From contig NC_134825.1 in the NCBI RefSeq assembly GCF_004210375.1, forward strand, positions 8,432,001 through 8,496,000: a stretch of 64,000 nucleotides of DNA, given 5' to 3'. Source of the DNA: Tachypleus tridentatus. Taxonomy: Eukaryota; Arthropoda; Merostomata; Xiphosura; Limulidae. The notes beneath the pieces are model-generated. The model ran no database searches and was not told where the DNA came from. It saw nothing but the letters and a program-made list of their open reading frames with translations. Below, one piece after another: positions 49,176 to 59,414 of the stretch (position 1 is its first letter; each line of letters begins with the position of its first letter). The translations under genes and the position numbers were made by a program.

Positions 49176-50126
49176 CTCTTTCGTATCGAAAGTTTTTATT
49201 CCATCACAGTCATTTTTTTCTCCTTTTTCACATTGTGTGCTCTTTGATAGACAATTGGTTCCACTTGTTAACTAGTATTGTACTTTGGAAGCTACTATTT
49301 TACTGTTTATAGGCGTCGTTTTCTCCTTCATAGAGACATCTCTGTAGTCTTTCGCAGAGAAATAGTGTTTTATATTGACTTTACCTTGCGGGAAGATTGT
49401 AATATGAAGGATGTTCGTTATTACTGGAAAAACAATTGCTGTACAGTAACCAACCAAGAATTGTACACTTTTATCTGTGCTACATCAGTACAGATAAGTC
49501 GATGATGTTATGAACCTTTAATAATTATATACATAGGAGACGGCGTGGCGTAGGGTGTTTTTCTTTTGCGTCATCTGACATGCTCAACACGTTTTGTGTA
49601 TAAATCTATGTTAGTCTAAGTGTTAAAGTGAGATATCTCTAAACGTTTTTGTTACAATGTTGTGTGCCGAAAGTGACGAACCACTAATGATGAACGAGGG
49701 ATTAATATTTTTAATAAAAAAGTCACACTAATGTTGAAGTTTGTTTTTTATTTAGAATTATTTGTACTTAGCTATGGATTTCGAATCAATGGAGTGTAAA
49801 AGTAACATTTTGGATCTAACGTTTCCCATTAAGGAGTTGCTGCCCAGGAGGCCTATCGTAAAACACCATAGTTCGTGGCTAGACTTGTCTGTGACAACCA
49901 AAGCTCTTGTTAAGATGTTATTTTGCATACAGTTGGAAACATTTAACGTTCATTGCAGCGTTATAAATGAGTTACTAAATAAGTAAAATAAGACATAAAA
50001 AATAGTACTTTCCTAGCTAATTTGTTGGAAGTAAGTTTGAATCTAATTAGAGATTTTTAAATCTCCTTGTCGTTTCTCCTAATCACTGGTAGAACACGAC
50101 TCTCATTCCATATAACTGATTCTTTT
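49176..50126. other. Unique part of the duplicated intron (unit 2)
   Basis: Homologue of 45101-46030 with scattered substitutions. Carries the same two short frames, which I do not call as genes. Confidence 0.6.
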
Positions 50127-50129
50127 TAG

Positions 50130-50315
50130 TCAAGCAATGTCCGCCATTACATCCTCCGGATCAAGGATTCGTTCTGTGTTCTAATGGATCAGTGTTAGGA
50201 AGTACCTGTAAGTTTTCATGTAGAAGGCACTACTTACTTGTTGGAAGTGTTTCAGTCACGTGTCGAGATGACCACAACAATATCGATTGGACTGGTCAGT
50301 CACCAGTTTGTAGAG
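50130..50315 (+). CDS. Sushi exon A, cassette copy 3
   Basis: A 62-codon phase 1-1 exon, acceptor TTCTTTTTAG, donor AGAG|GTAAGT (GTGAGT in the other copies). A-type 6-Cys sushi domain with Asp replacing Tyr in the CRDxHNN segment and otherwise almost identical to copies 1 and 2. It starts the third, shortest unit of the tandem amplification. Confidence 0.9.
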
Positions 50316-50571
50316 GTAAGTGAGGATATAAAAATATTGAAAATAGTGGTGAAGAGAAACCTACATAAACAGGAAAATATTCTATAACATTATCTCATAT
50401 CTTACGAGAAAAATAAAATTAACTTTTGTGTAATTATGAGTTTGGAATTCTAACAAGTTAAACTTATTTTGACCTTAAAGTGTCCTTTTTCTAAACTTGA
50501 CCAATAAAAAGCAGCTGCTTTTATTTTAAAAAATATGTTTGGACAGTTAAACTTTTTTTTTCTCTTCACAG

Positions 50572-50760
50572 CCCAGAAGTGTCCTTCACTAACTGTTCCA
50601 GAACACGTGTTTCTATCGTGCACCAATGAAAGAAACTTGGGCAGCGTCTGTAGGTTTATGTGTAGACCGAACTTCCATATGGTGGGAAATTCTTCGGTTA
50701 CGTGTAAGACGAAAGACCAAGAAACCTCCTGGTGGACGAGTGAACCACCACTCTGTGTTG
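50572..50760 (+). CDS. Sushi exon B, cassette copy 3 (Gly to Val)
   Basis: A 63-codon phase 1-1 exon with the same splice context as 42573 and 46478. All six cysteines and the Trp pair are intact. The Gly of the PEHGFLSC motif, which is highly conserved in sushi domains, is Val here (codon GTG at 50607-50609, against GGG in the other copies). About 14 bp after the donor the intron stops matching the other units. That marks the right end of the amplified segment. Confidence 0.9.
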
Positions 50761-50890
50761 GTAAGTATAGTTGTCATTACCTTGTATTTATTAGTGATGT
50801 TGTTAATGGTCAATAGTAGTTAGTAACCTAAAAAACAAAATTACTGTAATTGTGAATCAGGCCTAAGTGATTAATTAACTTGTGGTGTTA

Positions 50891-51172
50891 GTTTTATTTG
50901 TTTGTTTTTTTATTTTCTCGCAAAGCTACACTAGGGCTATCTGCGCTAGCCGTGCCTGATTTAGTAGTGTAAGACTAGAGGGAAGGCACTTAGTTATTAC
51001 CACCCATCCCCGACTCTTGGGCTACTCTTTTACCAACCAATAGTAGGATTGACCGTCACATTTTAACGCCTCCACTTCTGATATGGTGAACATGTTTTGG
51101 TGTGATGGAGATTGGATCTCACGACCTACAGTTGTAAGACGAGCGTCCTAACCACCTGGCCATGCCGGTCCT
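50891..51172 (-). mobile_element. SINE family 1, full-length
   Basis: Tail (TTTTCTCGCAAAGCTACACT), body (CTTGGGCTACTCTTTTACCA) and head (GGAGATTGGATCTCACGACC, CTAACCACCTGGCCATGCCG). It follows the end of the amplified segment and is absent from units 1 and 2 at this position. It therefore belongs to the original 3' intron. Confidence 0.88.
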
Positions 51173-51409
51173 ATTTTATGGTGACAATACCAGTAACAAG
51201 AAGTTAAATAGAGATATAAAATGACACCCAATAACAAATGTTTTGATAAGAAATTAACAGCATAGTTCCAAAGGAGATGGCTAATAGATAATAACATGTA
51301 ATAATTTAGAAATTAGTCATGACACTGAGACTAAGTAATATTATAAACTTGATTGATAAAATGTCATGTTAGACCAGTCTTTAGTCTCCTATAAATCACA
51401 GCCTTTCGT

Positions 51410-51840
51410 TAATTCTAGTGGGCGTGGGTAGAGTGTAAAATATTTACAGGAATCTATTATATTAAATTCATATAATAAATCAAAGAATATTAAATTTAAA
51501 TGGGCTTGTTATGTGTTGTTATCAACTATGATACAGGAAAAATTAGAGGGACACTCGGTAGACTCTCAAAAAATATCAAAATGTGTCCCTATATCGGTCA
51601 TTTCCAACAGATACGGATACATTTCGCCGAACAACGTTGAGCATGAGTTTCATCAAAATGAAATCATTCTGGAGTTTCGTGACCTTGTTGTGACCTTGAC
51701 CTTTAATTATGACAGTTCAAGTTGTGTCATAGTTCATATATATGCTCAATTCCGTCCAAATACGTTCAGCTATGAAACATACAAATATTTACAGGGATAA
51801 ATACATAACCTCCGTTAAATTTCAGTAACGGAGGGTGACA
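51410..51840. other. Possible interspersed repeat with GTGACCTTGACCTTTA and a short hairpin
   Basis: A 95-codon frame (51513-51800) has no recognisable domain. The stretch CTTGTTGTGACCTTGACCTT resembles a motif I have seen in dispersed invertebrate repeats. A perfect 8-bp hairpin CCTCCGTT/AACGGAGG lies at 51809-51816 and 51827-51834. Flanking sequence to 52169 is intron without a gene. Confidence 0.35.
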
Positions 51841-52169
51841 AGCTAGTTGTAGAATTGGTGGAGGTTATAAGTTTTACAATACTCCAAACTGCGAAACCTA
51901 TTCCTAAGTCGGTTATAGTAAACGTTATTTAAAATATTGCAGATTATTGTATGTTGGATATCATAGAAACAGAAGACCTAGTTAAATGTCTTTCTCATTT
52001 TCAGCCAAACATCTTCTTCTGTAGTAATTACCAGTTTATTTCAATGATTAATTTAACTGAAAACAGTATTAAGTCCCTCACAATGCTCGTTTTGGTTTTT
52101 TAAACCAGGACTTAAGGGTATTAGTTTTGAAAGTCAAGTCACAAAACGTCTTATATTTCCCTTATCTAG

Positions 52170-52397
52170 CAATAAGAAGAGCTCTAAGTATACAACCGCA
52201 CTGTCAGTATCCAGAATATCCAAACCATGGTCTGGTTCATTGTGACCAAAAAGCAACAGACAACGCGTATCCTACAGGGACTATCTGCAGATATTCCTGC
52301 AGTCCTGGATACCATATGTCCAAAGAAGATTCTGTAAACGCTGTAATAATATGCAGACGTTCACGATGGAACATCACAAAGATCATGGATTGCAAAA
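52170..52397 (+). CDS. Sushi exon, long type
   Basis: A 76-codon phase 1-1 exon from CTTATCTAG to CAAAA|GTAAGG. It encodes a 6-Cys sushi domain with a longer central loop: HCQYPEYPNHGLVHC, TICRYSCSPGYHM, IIC, RWNITKIMDC. The sequon NIT follows the conserved Trp. A nearer AG (AGCTCTAAG) would give a shorter exon, but in that choice the phase would not fit its neighbours. The exon opens the second, non-amplified set of sushi domains, whose TxCxYxC...GY motif differs from the A/B type. Confidence 0.85.
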
Positions 52398-52591
52398 GTA
52401 AGGGTTAAAATATTTGTTGTTTTTTTTTGTCAATTATTGGCTGTTGGACATTCTCCTGTTTTGATAACCTGATAAAAATGTTTAACAAATGTTAGTTATA
52501 GTAGTGACGAAGGCTAAGATGCCGTCATGTTATTATTTACATACATAACTGAGTGACTTGTTACCCAGCACATTTTTTTACCACCTGTTAG

Positions 52592-52810
52592 AAAGTGAGG
52601 ATGAATCCCGACAGTGTTCAGCACCAAGTGACCCACCAAATGGCCAGACCTTCTGTGGGACAAGGAGCACTGCGGGAAAATACCCTCCGGGAACTATCTG
52701 CTGGTACTTCTGTAACCCAGGATACGAAGTATCAGGTCCTTTGTCCATGAAGCCCATCATGGTTTGTCAAGGTCCTAAGTGGGAAAGGTCAGAGAACGTC
52801 ACCTGTGCTT
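52592..52810 (+). CDS. Sushi exon, long type
   Basis: A 73-codon phase 1-1 exon between ACCTGTTAG and TGCTT|GTAAGT. Sushi domain with QCSAPSDPPNGQTFC, TICWYFCNPGYEV, MVC, KWERSENVTC. One additional Cys follows the last canonical one (TCAC), giving seven, so a free or inter-domain Cys is possible. It lies 194 bp after the previous exon. The downstream 3.6-kb intron carries a broken mobile-type ORF and a 47-bp minisatellite. Confidence 0.87.
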
Positions 52811-52924
52811 GTAAGTAGCCACATTTGTTTCAAAGCTTAAGAAACACAGCAGAGAATCTGTTCAGTAATAAGATAGTGAAGAATGAACATCATGAGCACG
52901 TTAATAAGTTATGTTGTAGTTGTG

Positions 52925-53190
52925 GCAACAGGACATTTGTGTTACAGTTTTCACACATAATGAAATAGTAGACCATGGTACATTTATGTTAAAATTTTCA
53001 CATATGACGGAATAGTATACCGTAGGACATTTATGTTAACATTTTCACAGATAATAGAATAGTATACCGTTGAATATTTATGTTACAGTTTTCACACGTA
53101 ATGAAATAGTACACCATGGTACATTCATGCTACAATTTTCACACGTAATGGAATAGTACACCATATTATATTTATGTTAAAATTTTCGCA
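52925..53190. repeat. ~50 to 60-bp tandem repeat next to the pseudogene
   Basis: About five copies of GTTAAAATTTTCACACATAA, TGGAATAGTATACCGT, ACATTTAT. The last copy abuts the start of the broken ORF at 53192, possibly marking the insertion edge. Confidence 0.8.
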
Positions 53191-53191
53191 C

Positions 53192-54335
53192 TATATGGTA
53201 AACGATCTGGTCAGAGATTTGGGTCTGTCAAAAGCAAAAGCCGAATTACTGGGTTCGAGACTGCAGGAATGGTGTTTTCTGTCATCAGGTATGAAAACTT
53301 CTGTTTTTCGAAACCGCCAAGATGATATAACCAAATTCTTTGCACAAGTTGACAATCTCTGTTTCTGTGTTGACATCGAAGTATTATTCTCTGATTTGGG
53401 TTGTGACCATGACCCGCAAGAGTGGCGTCTCTTTATTGATTCATCAATGTTAAGACTGAAAGCTGTTCTATTACACAATGACAACGTTCACCCTGTTTGC
53501 TATGCAGCACACATGAAAGAAACCTACGAGAACATGGAAATGTTGCTGAAACACATCCAGTACAGCAAGTACAACTGGAATATCTGTGGAGATCTGAAAG
53601 TCGTTGCTCTGTTACTGGGACTGCAGCTCGGCTATACAAAGTACTGTTGTTTCATCTGTGAATGGGACAGTCGTGCCAAAGAGACACATTATTTTAGACA
53701 GAGCTGGCCACTCCGTAAAAAGTTAGTTTCAGGACAGAAAAATGTGGCGTATGAACCGCTTGTCGACCCGGCAAAGATTTTTTCCCTCCTCTTCACATAA
53801 AACTGGGACTTATGAAGAATTTCGTGAAAGCAATGAACAAAGAAGGCGAAGGTTTTCGTTATTTAAGACAGATGTTCCTAAGAATAACTGAGACCAAGAT
53901 CAAAGAGGGCATTTTTGTTGGCCCTCAGATCAGACATGTTATGAGTGACAAGCGGTTCGAAGATCTGTTAGTTGGGCCGGAAAAGATTACATGGAAAGAC
54001 TTTAAAGACGTTGTTGACAATTTTCATGACAAGTATAGAGTCCCACATCACATTCAGTTAGTAGACAAACTTTTCAAAGCATACAAAACAATGAAGTGCA
54101 TCATGTCACTCAAGATTCATTTACTCCACTAACACTTGGACTTCTTCCCGCAAATCTCGGTGCTGTCAGAGATGAACACAGTGAAAGATTTCACCAGGAT
54201 ATTGTTACAATGGAAAAACGATATCAGGGCTACTGGAATCCGTCAATGCTTTCTGACTACTGTTGGACTCTGCAACGTGATCCACCGGACATTGAATACA
54301 AACAAAAATCAGGAGCAAAACACTTTTACTTATGT
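53192..54335 (+). pseudogene. Broken copy of an uncharacterised multi-copy (transposon-like) protein
   Basis: A coding-like stretch of about 375 codons lies inside the intron between the 52592 and 56414 exons. It is open from about 53192 to 53780, shifts frame near 53780 in a TTTTTTCCCTCC run, continues to a TAA at 54130, shifts again near 54153, and ends at 54335. Conserved-looking blocks include LGSRLQEW, EWRLFIDSS, ICGDLKVVALLLG, CCFICEWDSR, KNFVKAMNKEGEGF, DEHSERFHQDI and GYWNPSMLSDYCW. From memory, proteins with these blocks occur as many uncharacterised copies in arthropod and cnidarian genomes, which suggests a mobile element. The acidic residues in FIDSS, CGDLK and DEH could be an RNase H-like active site, but that is speculation. 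The two frameshifts and one nonsense codon mean it is inactive. No terminal repeats were identified. Confidence 0.7.
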
Positions 54336-54529
54336 TGAACTTAATAGTGTATTAGAAACACAAACGCAGTTAAATAAGTTATTGCCGTTAAACAGTTAAC
54401 TGTCTATTTCTCAGAGTTCCTACGTGAAGAAGCAAAACCAAAACTATATTTGTGCATACCCACCAGGTACCTGTCACAATCAGCAAAAGCTTTTCAGAAA
54501 GCAAAACTTTTCAAAAAATTATTGTGCAG

Positions 54530-55270
54530 TGATAATCCAGTAGTATTTGTTTATACAACCAAGCCCAGTCAGACAGTAATAATCCAGTAGTATTTGTTTA
54601 TACAACCAAGCCCAGTCAGACAGTGACAATCCAGTAGTATTTGTTTATACAACCAAGCCCAGTCAGACAGTGATAATCCAGTAGTATTTGTTTATACAAC
54701 CAAGCCCAGTCAGACAGTCATAAGCCAGTAGTATTTGTTTATACAACCAAGCCCAGTCAGACAGTGACAATCCAGTAGTATTTGTTTATACAACCAAGCC
54801 CAGTCAGACAGTGACAATCCAGTAGTATTTGTTTATACAACCAAGCCCAGTCAGACAGTGATAATCCAGTAGTATTTGTTTATACAACCAAGCCCAGTCA
54901 GACAGTGATAATCCAGTAGTATTTGTTTATACAACCAAGCCCAGTCAGACAGTGATAATCCAGTAGTATTTGTTTATACAACCAAGCCCAGTCAGACAGT
55001 GATAATCCAGTAGTATTTGTTTATACAACCAAGCCCAGTCAGACAGTGATAATCCAGTAGTATTTGTTTATACAACCAAGCCCAGTCAGACAGTGATAAT
55101 CCAGTAGTATTTGTTTATACAACCAAGCCCAGTCAGAAAGTGATAATCCAGTAGTATTTGTTTATACAACCAAGCCCAGTCAGACAGTGATAATCCAGTA
55201 GTATTTGTTTATACAACCAAGCCCAGTCAGACAGTGATAATCCAGTAGTATTTGTTCATACAACCAACTG
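54530..55270. repeat. 47-bp minisatellite, about 16 copies
   Basis: Unit GATAATCCAGTAGTATTTGT, TTATACAACCAAGCCCAGTC, AGACAGT, very uniform. It begins about 200 bp after the broken ORF. Confidence 0.95.
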
Positions 55271-56185
55271 ATAATCCAGTGTTATTCAAGAACAAAAAAA
55301 AGTTCTACAATTTTCTGCTTTTCATCAACGATTTCCGATAAATTTCTACAAGGTATGTGTGTTTATTTTAACGGATTAAACACCTAATCTGGTGAATCAG
55401 AATCCGTTAGAAAGCAGTACCTATTCGTGAAATTTACTCACGAACGTGTTTTGCAATTAAAATATCTTATGAATAAAACTCCTTGTTCTGTAAACTGCTA
55501 ATGCGGACAACATATCAATGAACTTGTTGCCTTGTAATCTCATCTGCAGTAAGGTAAAACTAGAATTATATTCCAATAAGAAATGGTTCGTAAACTTCAT
55601 GCAGAGATACCCAAAGTGGAGTGAAAGTAACACAATTTAAACCTACTAAATAACAAAGCAGATGTGAATATGGAAAGTAGCATTTCTTCCAAAACGATGG
55701 CTGAACTTGTCCCAAAAGACATTGATGGACGACGTCCATTCACACTTTTAACAATCATTATTCTTACCCAAAGACGTGGATGGACGATGCCCATTTATGC
55801 TGCTAATTAACTTTAAATGAAGAATCCCACAGCTGTTGAAGAATTATGCGATTTACATTATTATAAATTTTAACGTGATTCAATACATACTAACATTTCC
55901 ATTGAACCTCAATATTGGAGTTGGAGTCCATTTTTAAAAACTATTTACGCATCAAGTTTCTTTGGCTGTTTTCCCTCGTTGATTAGAGTTTTCTGATATA
56001 TAAAAACAATCAATGCTACTAATGTTGCTGTTTGGGTTTGTTATCTATTTTAAATACTCAGATAAAATTATAAACATACTCCATATGTTCACCTCACCTT
56101 ACCAATATCGAACGGTGAAACAAAGCCTGCAATTTGAGGGTTAAGCCTAATCACATTCCCTTTAAACTTAAAATTCTTCAGCTTC
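55271..56185. other. Intron sequence, no gene recognised
   Basis: AT-rich. A short direct repeat, TGGACGACGTCCATT (55724) and TGGACGATGCCCATT (55781), is visible. No exon was seen. Confidence 0.4.
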
Positions 56186-56298
56186 CCAGTGGCACAACGG
56201 TATGTCTGTGGAATTACAATGCTAGACTGGGTTTCGATACCCGTAATGGGCAGAGCACAGATAGCCCGTAGTGTAGCTGTGTGAATAACTACAAACAA
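56186..56298 (+). mobile_element. SINE family 2, well-preserved copy
   Basis: Plus-strand order: CCCAGTGGCACAACGGTATG, TCTGTGGAATTACAATGCTA, GGGTTTCGATACCCGTAATG, GGCAGAGCACAGATAGCCCG, TAGTGTAGCTGTGTGAATAA, then an A-rich tail. Best forward reference for this family here. It inserted about 115 bp upstream of the 56414 sushi exon. Confidence 0.78.
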
Positions 56299-56413
56299 AT
56301 TGTGCAACTTTCTTGGTGCGCCAACAAATTCGTGCAACGTGTGTTTTGTAAAATTAATACTTTTTGTTACATTGTGGCTTCAGATATAAAGAAACTAAAA
56401 ACATGATTCTCAG

Positions 56414-56647
56414 CAACTCGTTGTCCGGAGCCCACAACGCCTAGACACGGCCGCCTGGAGTGTTCGCTTCCTGAGCAGAGGTTCTGGCCTGTTGCTGGCA
56501 ACAGGAATGAGTCGAAACATGTTAGAGGAAGTACGTGCCGTTATGTTTGTGGCCCTGGTTACGTAATCCCTGCATCACAACTGATCAGTTCAGTAATCCA
56601 GTGCCGTGGACCCCACTGGAACAGCACTGTGGACATCGAATGTATAG
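56414..56647 (+). CDS. Sushi exon, long type (no internal Met)
   Basis: A 78-codon phase 1-1 exon after GATTCTCAG and before ATAG|GTAAGT. It encodes a 6-Cys sushi domain: RCPEPTTPRHGRLEC, a longer loop with sequon NES, STCRYVCGPGYVIP, IQC, HWNSTVDIEC. Its codon frame is open end to end, but it lacks an ATG, so start-based ORF calling misses it. The GYVIP...IQC...WNST pattern is shared with the 62516 exon, which suggests these two are sister modules. Two N-glycosylation sequons are visible. Confidence 0.85.
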
Positions 56648-57949
56648 GTAAGTGTAACATTTGTCTACTTGTCTTCGTCACTATGCTCCAAGAAAGCTAA
56701 AAAACATTTCGTGAATTTTTTGCATTCATTTCAAGAAAGGATGTTGAATATACTGCAAAAAGGTATTCGACTTACAGATGTGATTTGAAAGACCTCAAGG
56801 CTTAGTAGTTTTTGTAAAATGTTATATATATGTTATTAGAAAGTTATGTACAAAAGCTTTTCAAGTGTAGGTTTTTATCGTTGTATTTAACACTTTATCA
56901 TAAGTATGGTAGTACTTATAGTAGGAATAGCTCAGATGTGCAATACAAATTAAAATCTAAAACATCCTACAAACAGCATGTAAACAATACTTTATAAGCA
57001 CATTACACACGCTGTTGAGTAGTAAATAAACGAGCTACAGAGTAACAAACCACCAAACACTTGAGAAAGTCAGTAAATTAAATATATAAATTTCATAAAA
57101 CCACAAATTTCTCAGTCTGATTATCTGACTGATTAAGATTGTTGGACAGGAATAGCTTTATTCTGCCTTCAACTTATGCAAACGATTGAGTTACTCAACC
57201 ATGGCTAAAAGCGTTTTTTTTTTTTTTTTAGTTTTACATATAGCCTTGGCAATAACAAATAACAAATAGCAACAATAACCATTTTGCAACACTGCTAACA
57301 ATACACTAGTTGTTCATGATGATGAGAAATACACTAGTAACTATATTCTCTCATTATGAGCATGTTCTGTGAGTTGCTAAGTAACAACCCACCTTCATAA
57401 CACGTGCGGGTGCACGTAGATAACATAGATCTTCTAGATGTAGAATTTATCTATGATCTAACCTTTGATAGCAAAGTTTTCAATTCTACACATCTGACGC
57501 GAAGATCTTGTGTTAAACAAAGCAGTTCTGTTATAGTAGTCAGTGCCCAACACGTGAGTCTCCCACGTGAAGAGGAACGGTACCAGTGCCGAAATCTAAA
57601 ACGGTTTTCTTCAAGTACTCTGGTTGAAAACAAGAACGATAAGTTGTGTAATTTGTTTTAAAACTAAGTGTGATGTATTGATTTCTAATGTTGTACATGA
57701 AACAGAACAGTTTTTTTAAATATGCCTTTCAAGGAAACAAAATGAGAGAAGAGGAGAAAATATCATGTAGGTAATTTTGAAAAGTCTTTGTCCCAACAAA
57801 GACAGTATTACTACAATAATGGAAGTAAAGTTATAAAAGTAATGTTGAATAAGCGAAACAAGCCTTAACAATTAATCCAACTAAAGAAAAGACTGTAAGT
57901 ATGATCAAAACTATAACAAAGATTTTAGAAAAAGGCAAAAAATGTCTAG
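56648..57949. other. Intron sequence, no gene recognised
   Basis: AT-rich with a poly-T run at about 57214. A frame of 85 codons at 57404-57661 has no domain or splice context. Confidence 0.45.
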
Positions 57950-58430
57950 AAATGTTTCTAAGAATAGCTATGTGAAGGATAAATCTATGTCCATTCACTC
58001 TTGGTAATTAGCACCAAGAGAAGCTATGAGAAGGATAAGTCTATGTCCATTCACTCTTGGTAATTTGCACCAAGATAAGCTATGAGAAGGATAAGTCTAT
58101 GTCCATTCACTCTTGGTAATTAGCACAAAGAGAAGCTATGTGAAGGATAAGTCTATGTCCATTCACTCTTGGTAATTTGCACCAAGAGAAGCTATGTGAA
58201 GGATAAGTCTATGTCCATTCACTCTTGGTAATTTGCACCAAGAGAAGCTATGTGAAGGATAAGTCTATGCCCAATCACTCTTGGTAATTAGCACCAAGAT
58301 AAGCTATGAGAAGGATACGTCTATGTCCATTCACTCTTGGTAATTAGCACCAAGATAAGCTATGAGAAGGATAAGTCTATGTTCAATCACTCTTGGTAAT
58401 TAGCACCAAGAGAAGCTATGAGAGAAGTGT
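57950..58430. repeat. 56-bp minisatellite, about 8 copies
   Basis: Unit AAGCTATGAGAAGGATAAGT, CTATGTCCATTCACTCTTGG, TAATTAGCACCAAGAT. CTTGGTAATTAGCACCAAG inside each unit is a hairpin (CTTGGTaattagcACCAAG). The intron 58431-59112 after it holds no recognised gene. Confidence 0.93.
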
Positions 58431-59112
58431 AATTTTTTTTAAATTAAAACATTAGAAGATATGAATGGGACCACCAAAACGTGACGAAACAAGGCAGGAA
58501 TGGGTGGTTTTTGACACATGCGATCCGAGGTGGGTGTGACCATCGTTCCGTCCATTCGTACTTCGCGTTTTACTCTAAATTTTGACCCAGTTATAAACTT
58601 AAGTTGAGTTTTTTCAGTAGCTAAACTTACTTCTAAATATTCAACAAATTTTAAAATTCCAAAAATCAGCTATCTTGATACTACGCTGTTGGTCCACTCC
58701 TTACCAGTCAGTTAGCTATAATGATGACTATTGGAGTTTCCTGTCTTATGATGCTTGATTGTGGAAATAAAGTTTATAATAGAGAAACTTAGCTATGTGC
58801 ATCTGTCATTCGGTTTGTACAATTACCACGTTACAAAACGTACACGAAGTAGGAATAGGCGGTATGGTGGCCGCACCAACTTTGAGGTTGCACGTGTTAA
58901 CAAATATTTATCAAGTAGTGCAGGGTTTTTACACGTAATTAACACGTAATTGTATTCCTCCGTAATAATCTTATCGAATTCGTTTTGACACGTGATCAAA
59001 TCATAAAGCGTGATTTAACATGTAACCATATCGTCCCGTAATCAACTTACAGATCATGATTTAACATGTAACCATATCATTTCAATTGAAATAAAATGAT
59101 TTTTGTTGGTTT

Positions 59113-59338
59113 GGGGTTTGTTTTGAATTTCGCGCAAAGCTACACGAGGGACATCTGCGCTAACCGTCCCTAATTTAGCAGTGTAAGGCCAACTTTTGGC
59201 CTACTCTTTTACCAACGAATAGTGGGATTTACCGTCACACACGGCTGAAAGGGCGAGCATGTTTGGTGTGACAGGGATTCAAACTCGCGACCTTCGGATT
59301 ACGAGTCGAGTGTCTTAACCACCTAGTCATGCCGGGCC
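59113..59338 (-). mobile_element. SINE family 1 with an internal deletion
   Basis: Tail (TTTTGAATTTCGCGCAAAGC), body lacking the GACTAGAGGGAAGGCAGCTAGTCATCACC part, and an intact head (GTGTGACAGGGATTCAAACT, GATTACGAGTCGAGTGTCTT, GCCGGGCC). Confidence 0.88.
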
Positions 59339-59414
59339 ATCAAATGATTTAACACATAACTCTAACGCTCTAAAGTTTATCCGTAACATGAACTTTTTTT
59401 TTACAGTTTATAAA

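Larger units (their letters stand above)
42140..50774 (+). repeat. Three-unit tandem segmental duplication of a two-exon sushi cassette
   Basis: Unit 1 runs 42140-46040, unit 2 46041-50136 and the partial unit 3 50137-50774; the offsets are 3901 and 4096 bp. Each full unit holds sushi exon A, a 254 to 258-bp intron, sushi exon B, a diverged ~45-bp minisatellite, a reverse-oriented SINE, a 46-bp minisatellite and about 1 kb of unique intron. Base differences are few outside the minisatellites. Much of the length difference between units lies in minisatellite copy number. The left boundary falls in the first bases of exon A and the right boundary about 14 bp after exon B. This is the pattern expected from unequal exchange of a whole cassette. 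Confidence 0.93.

Noticed and set aside
51513..51800. 95-codon frame as a gene
   Set aside because: No domain, splice context or coding bias; it overlaps a stretch that looks like an interspersed repeat.
57404..57661. 85-codon frame as an extra exon
   Set aside because: It lacks cysteines in sushi or HYR order, and its borders do not give phase-1 splice sites.
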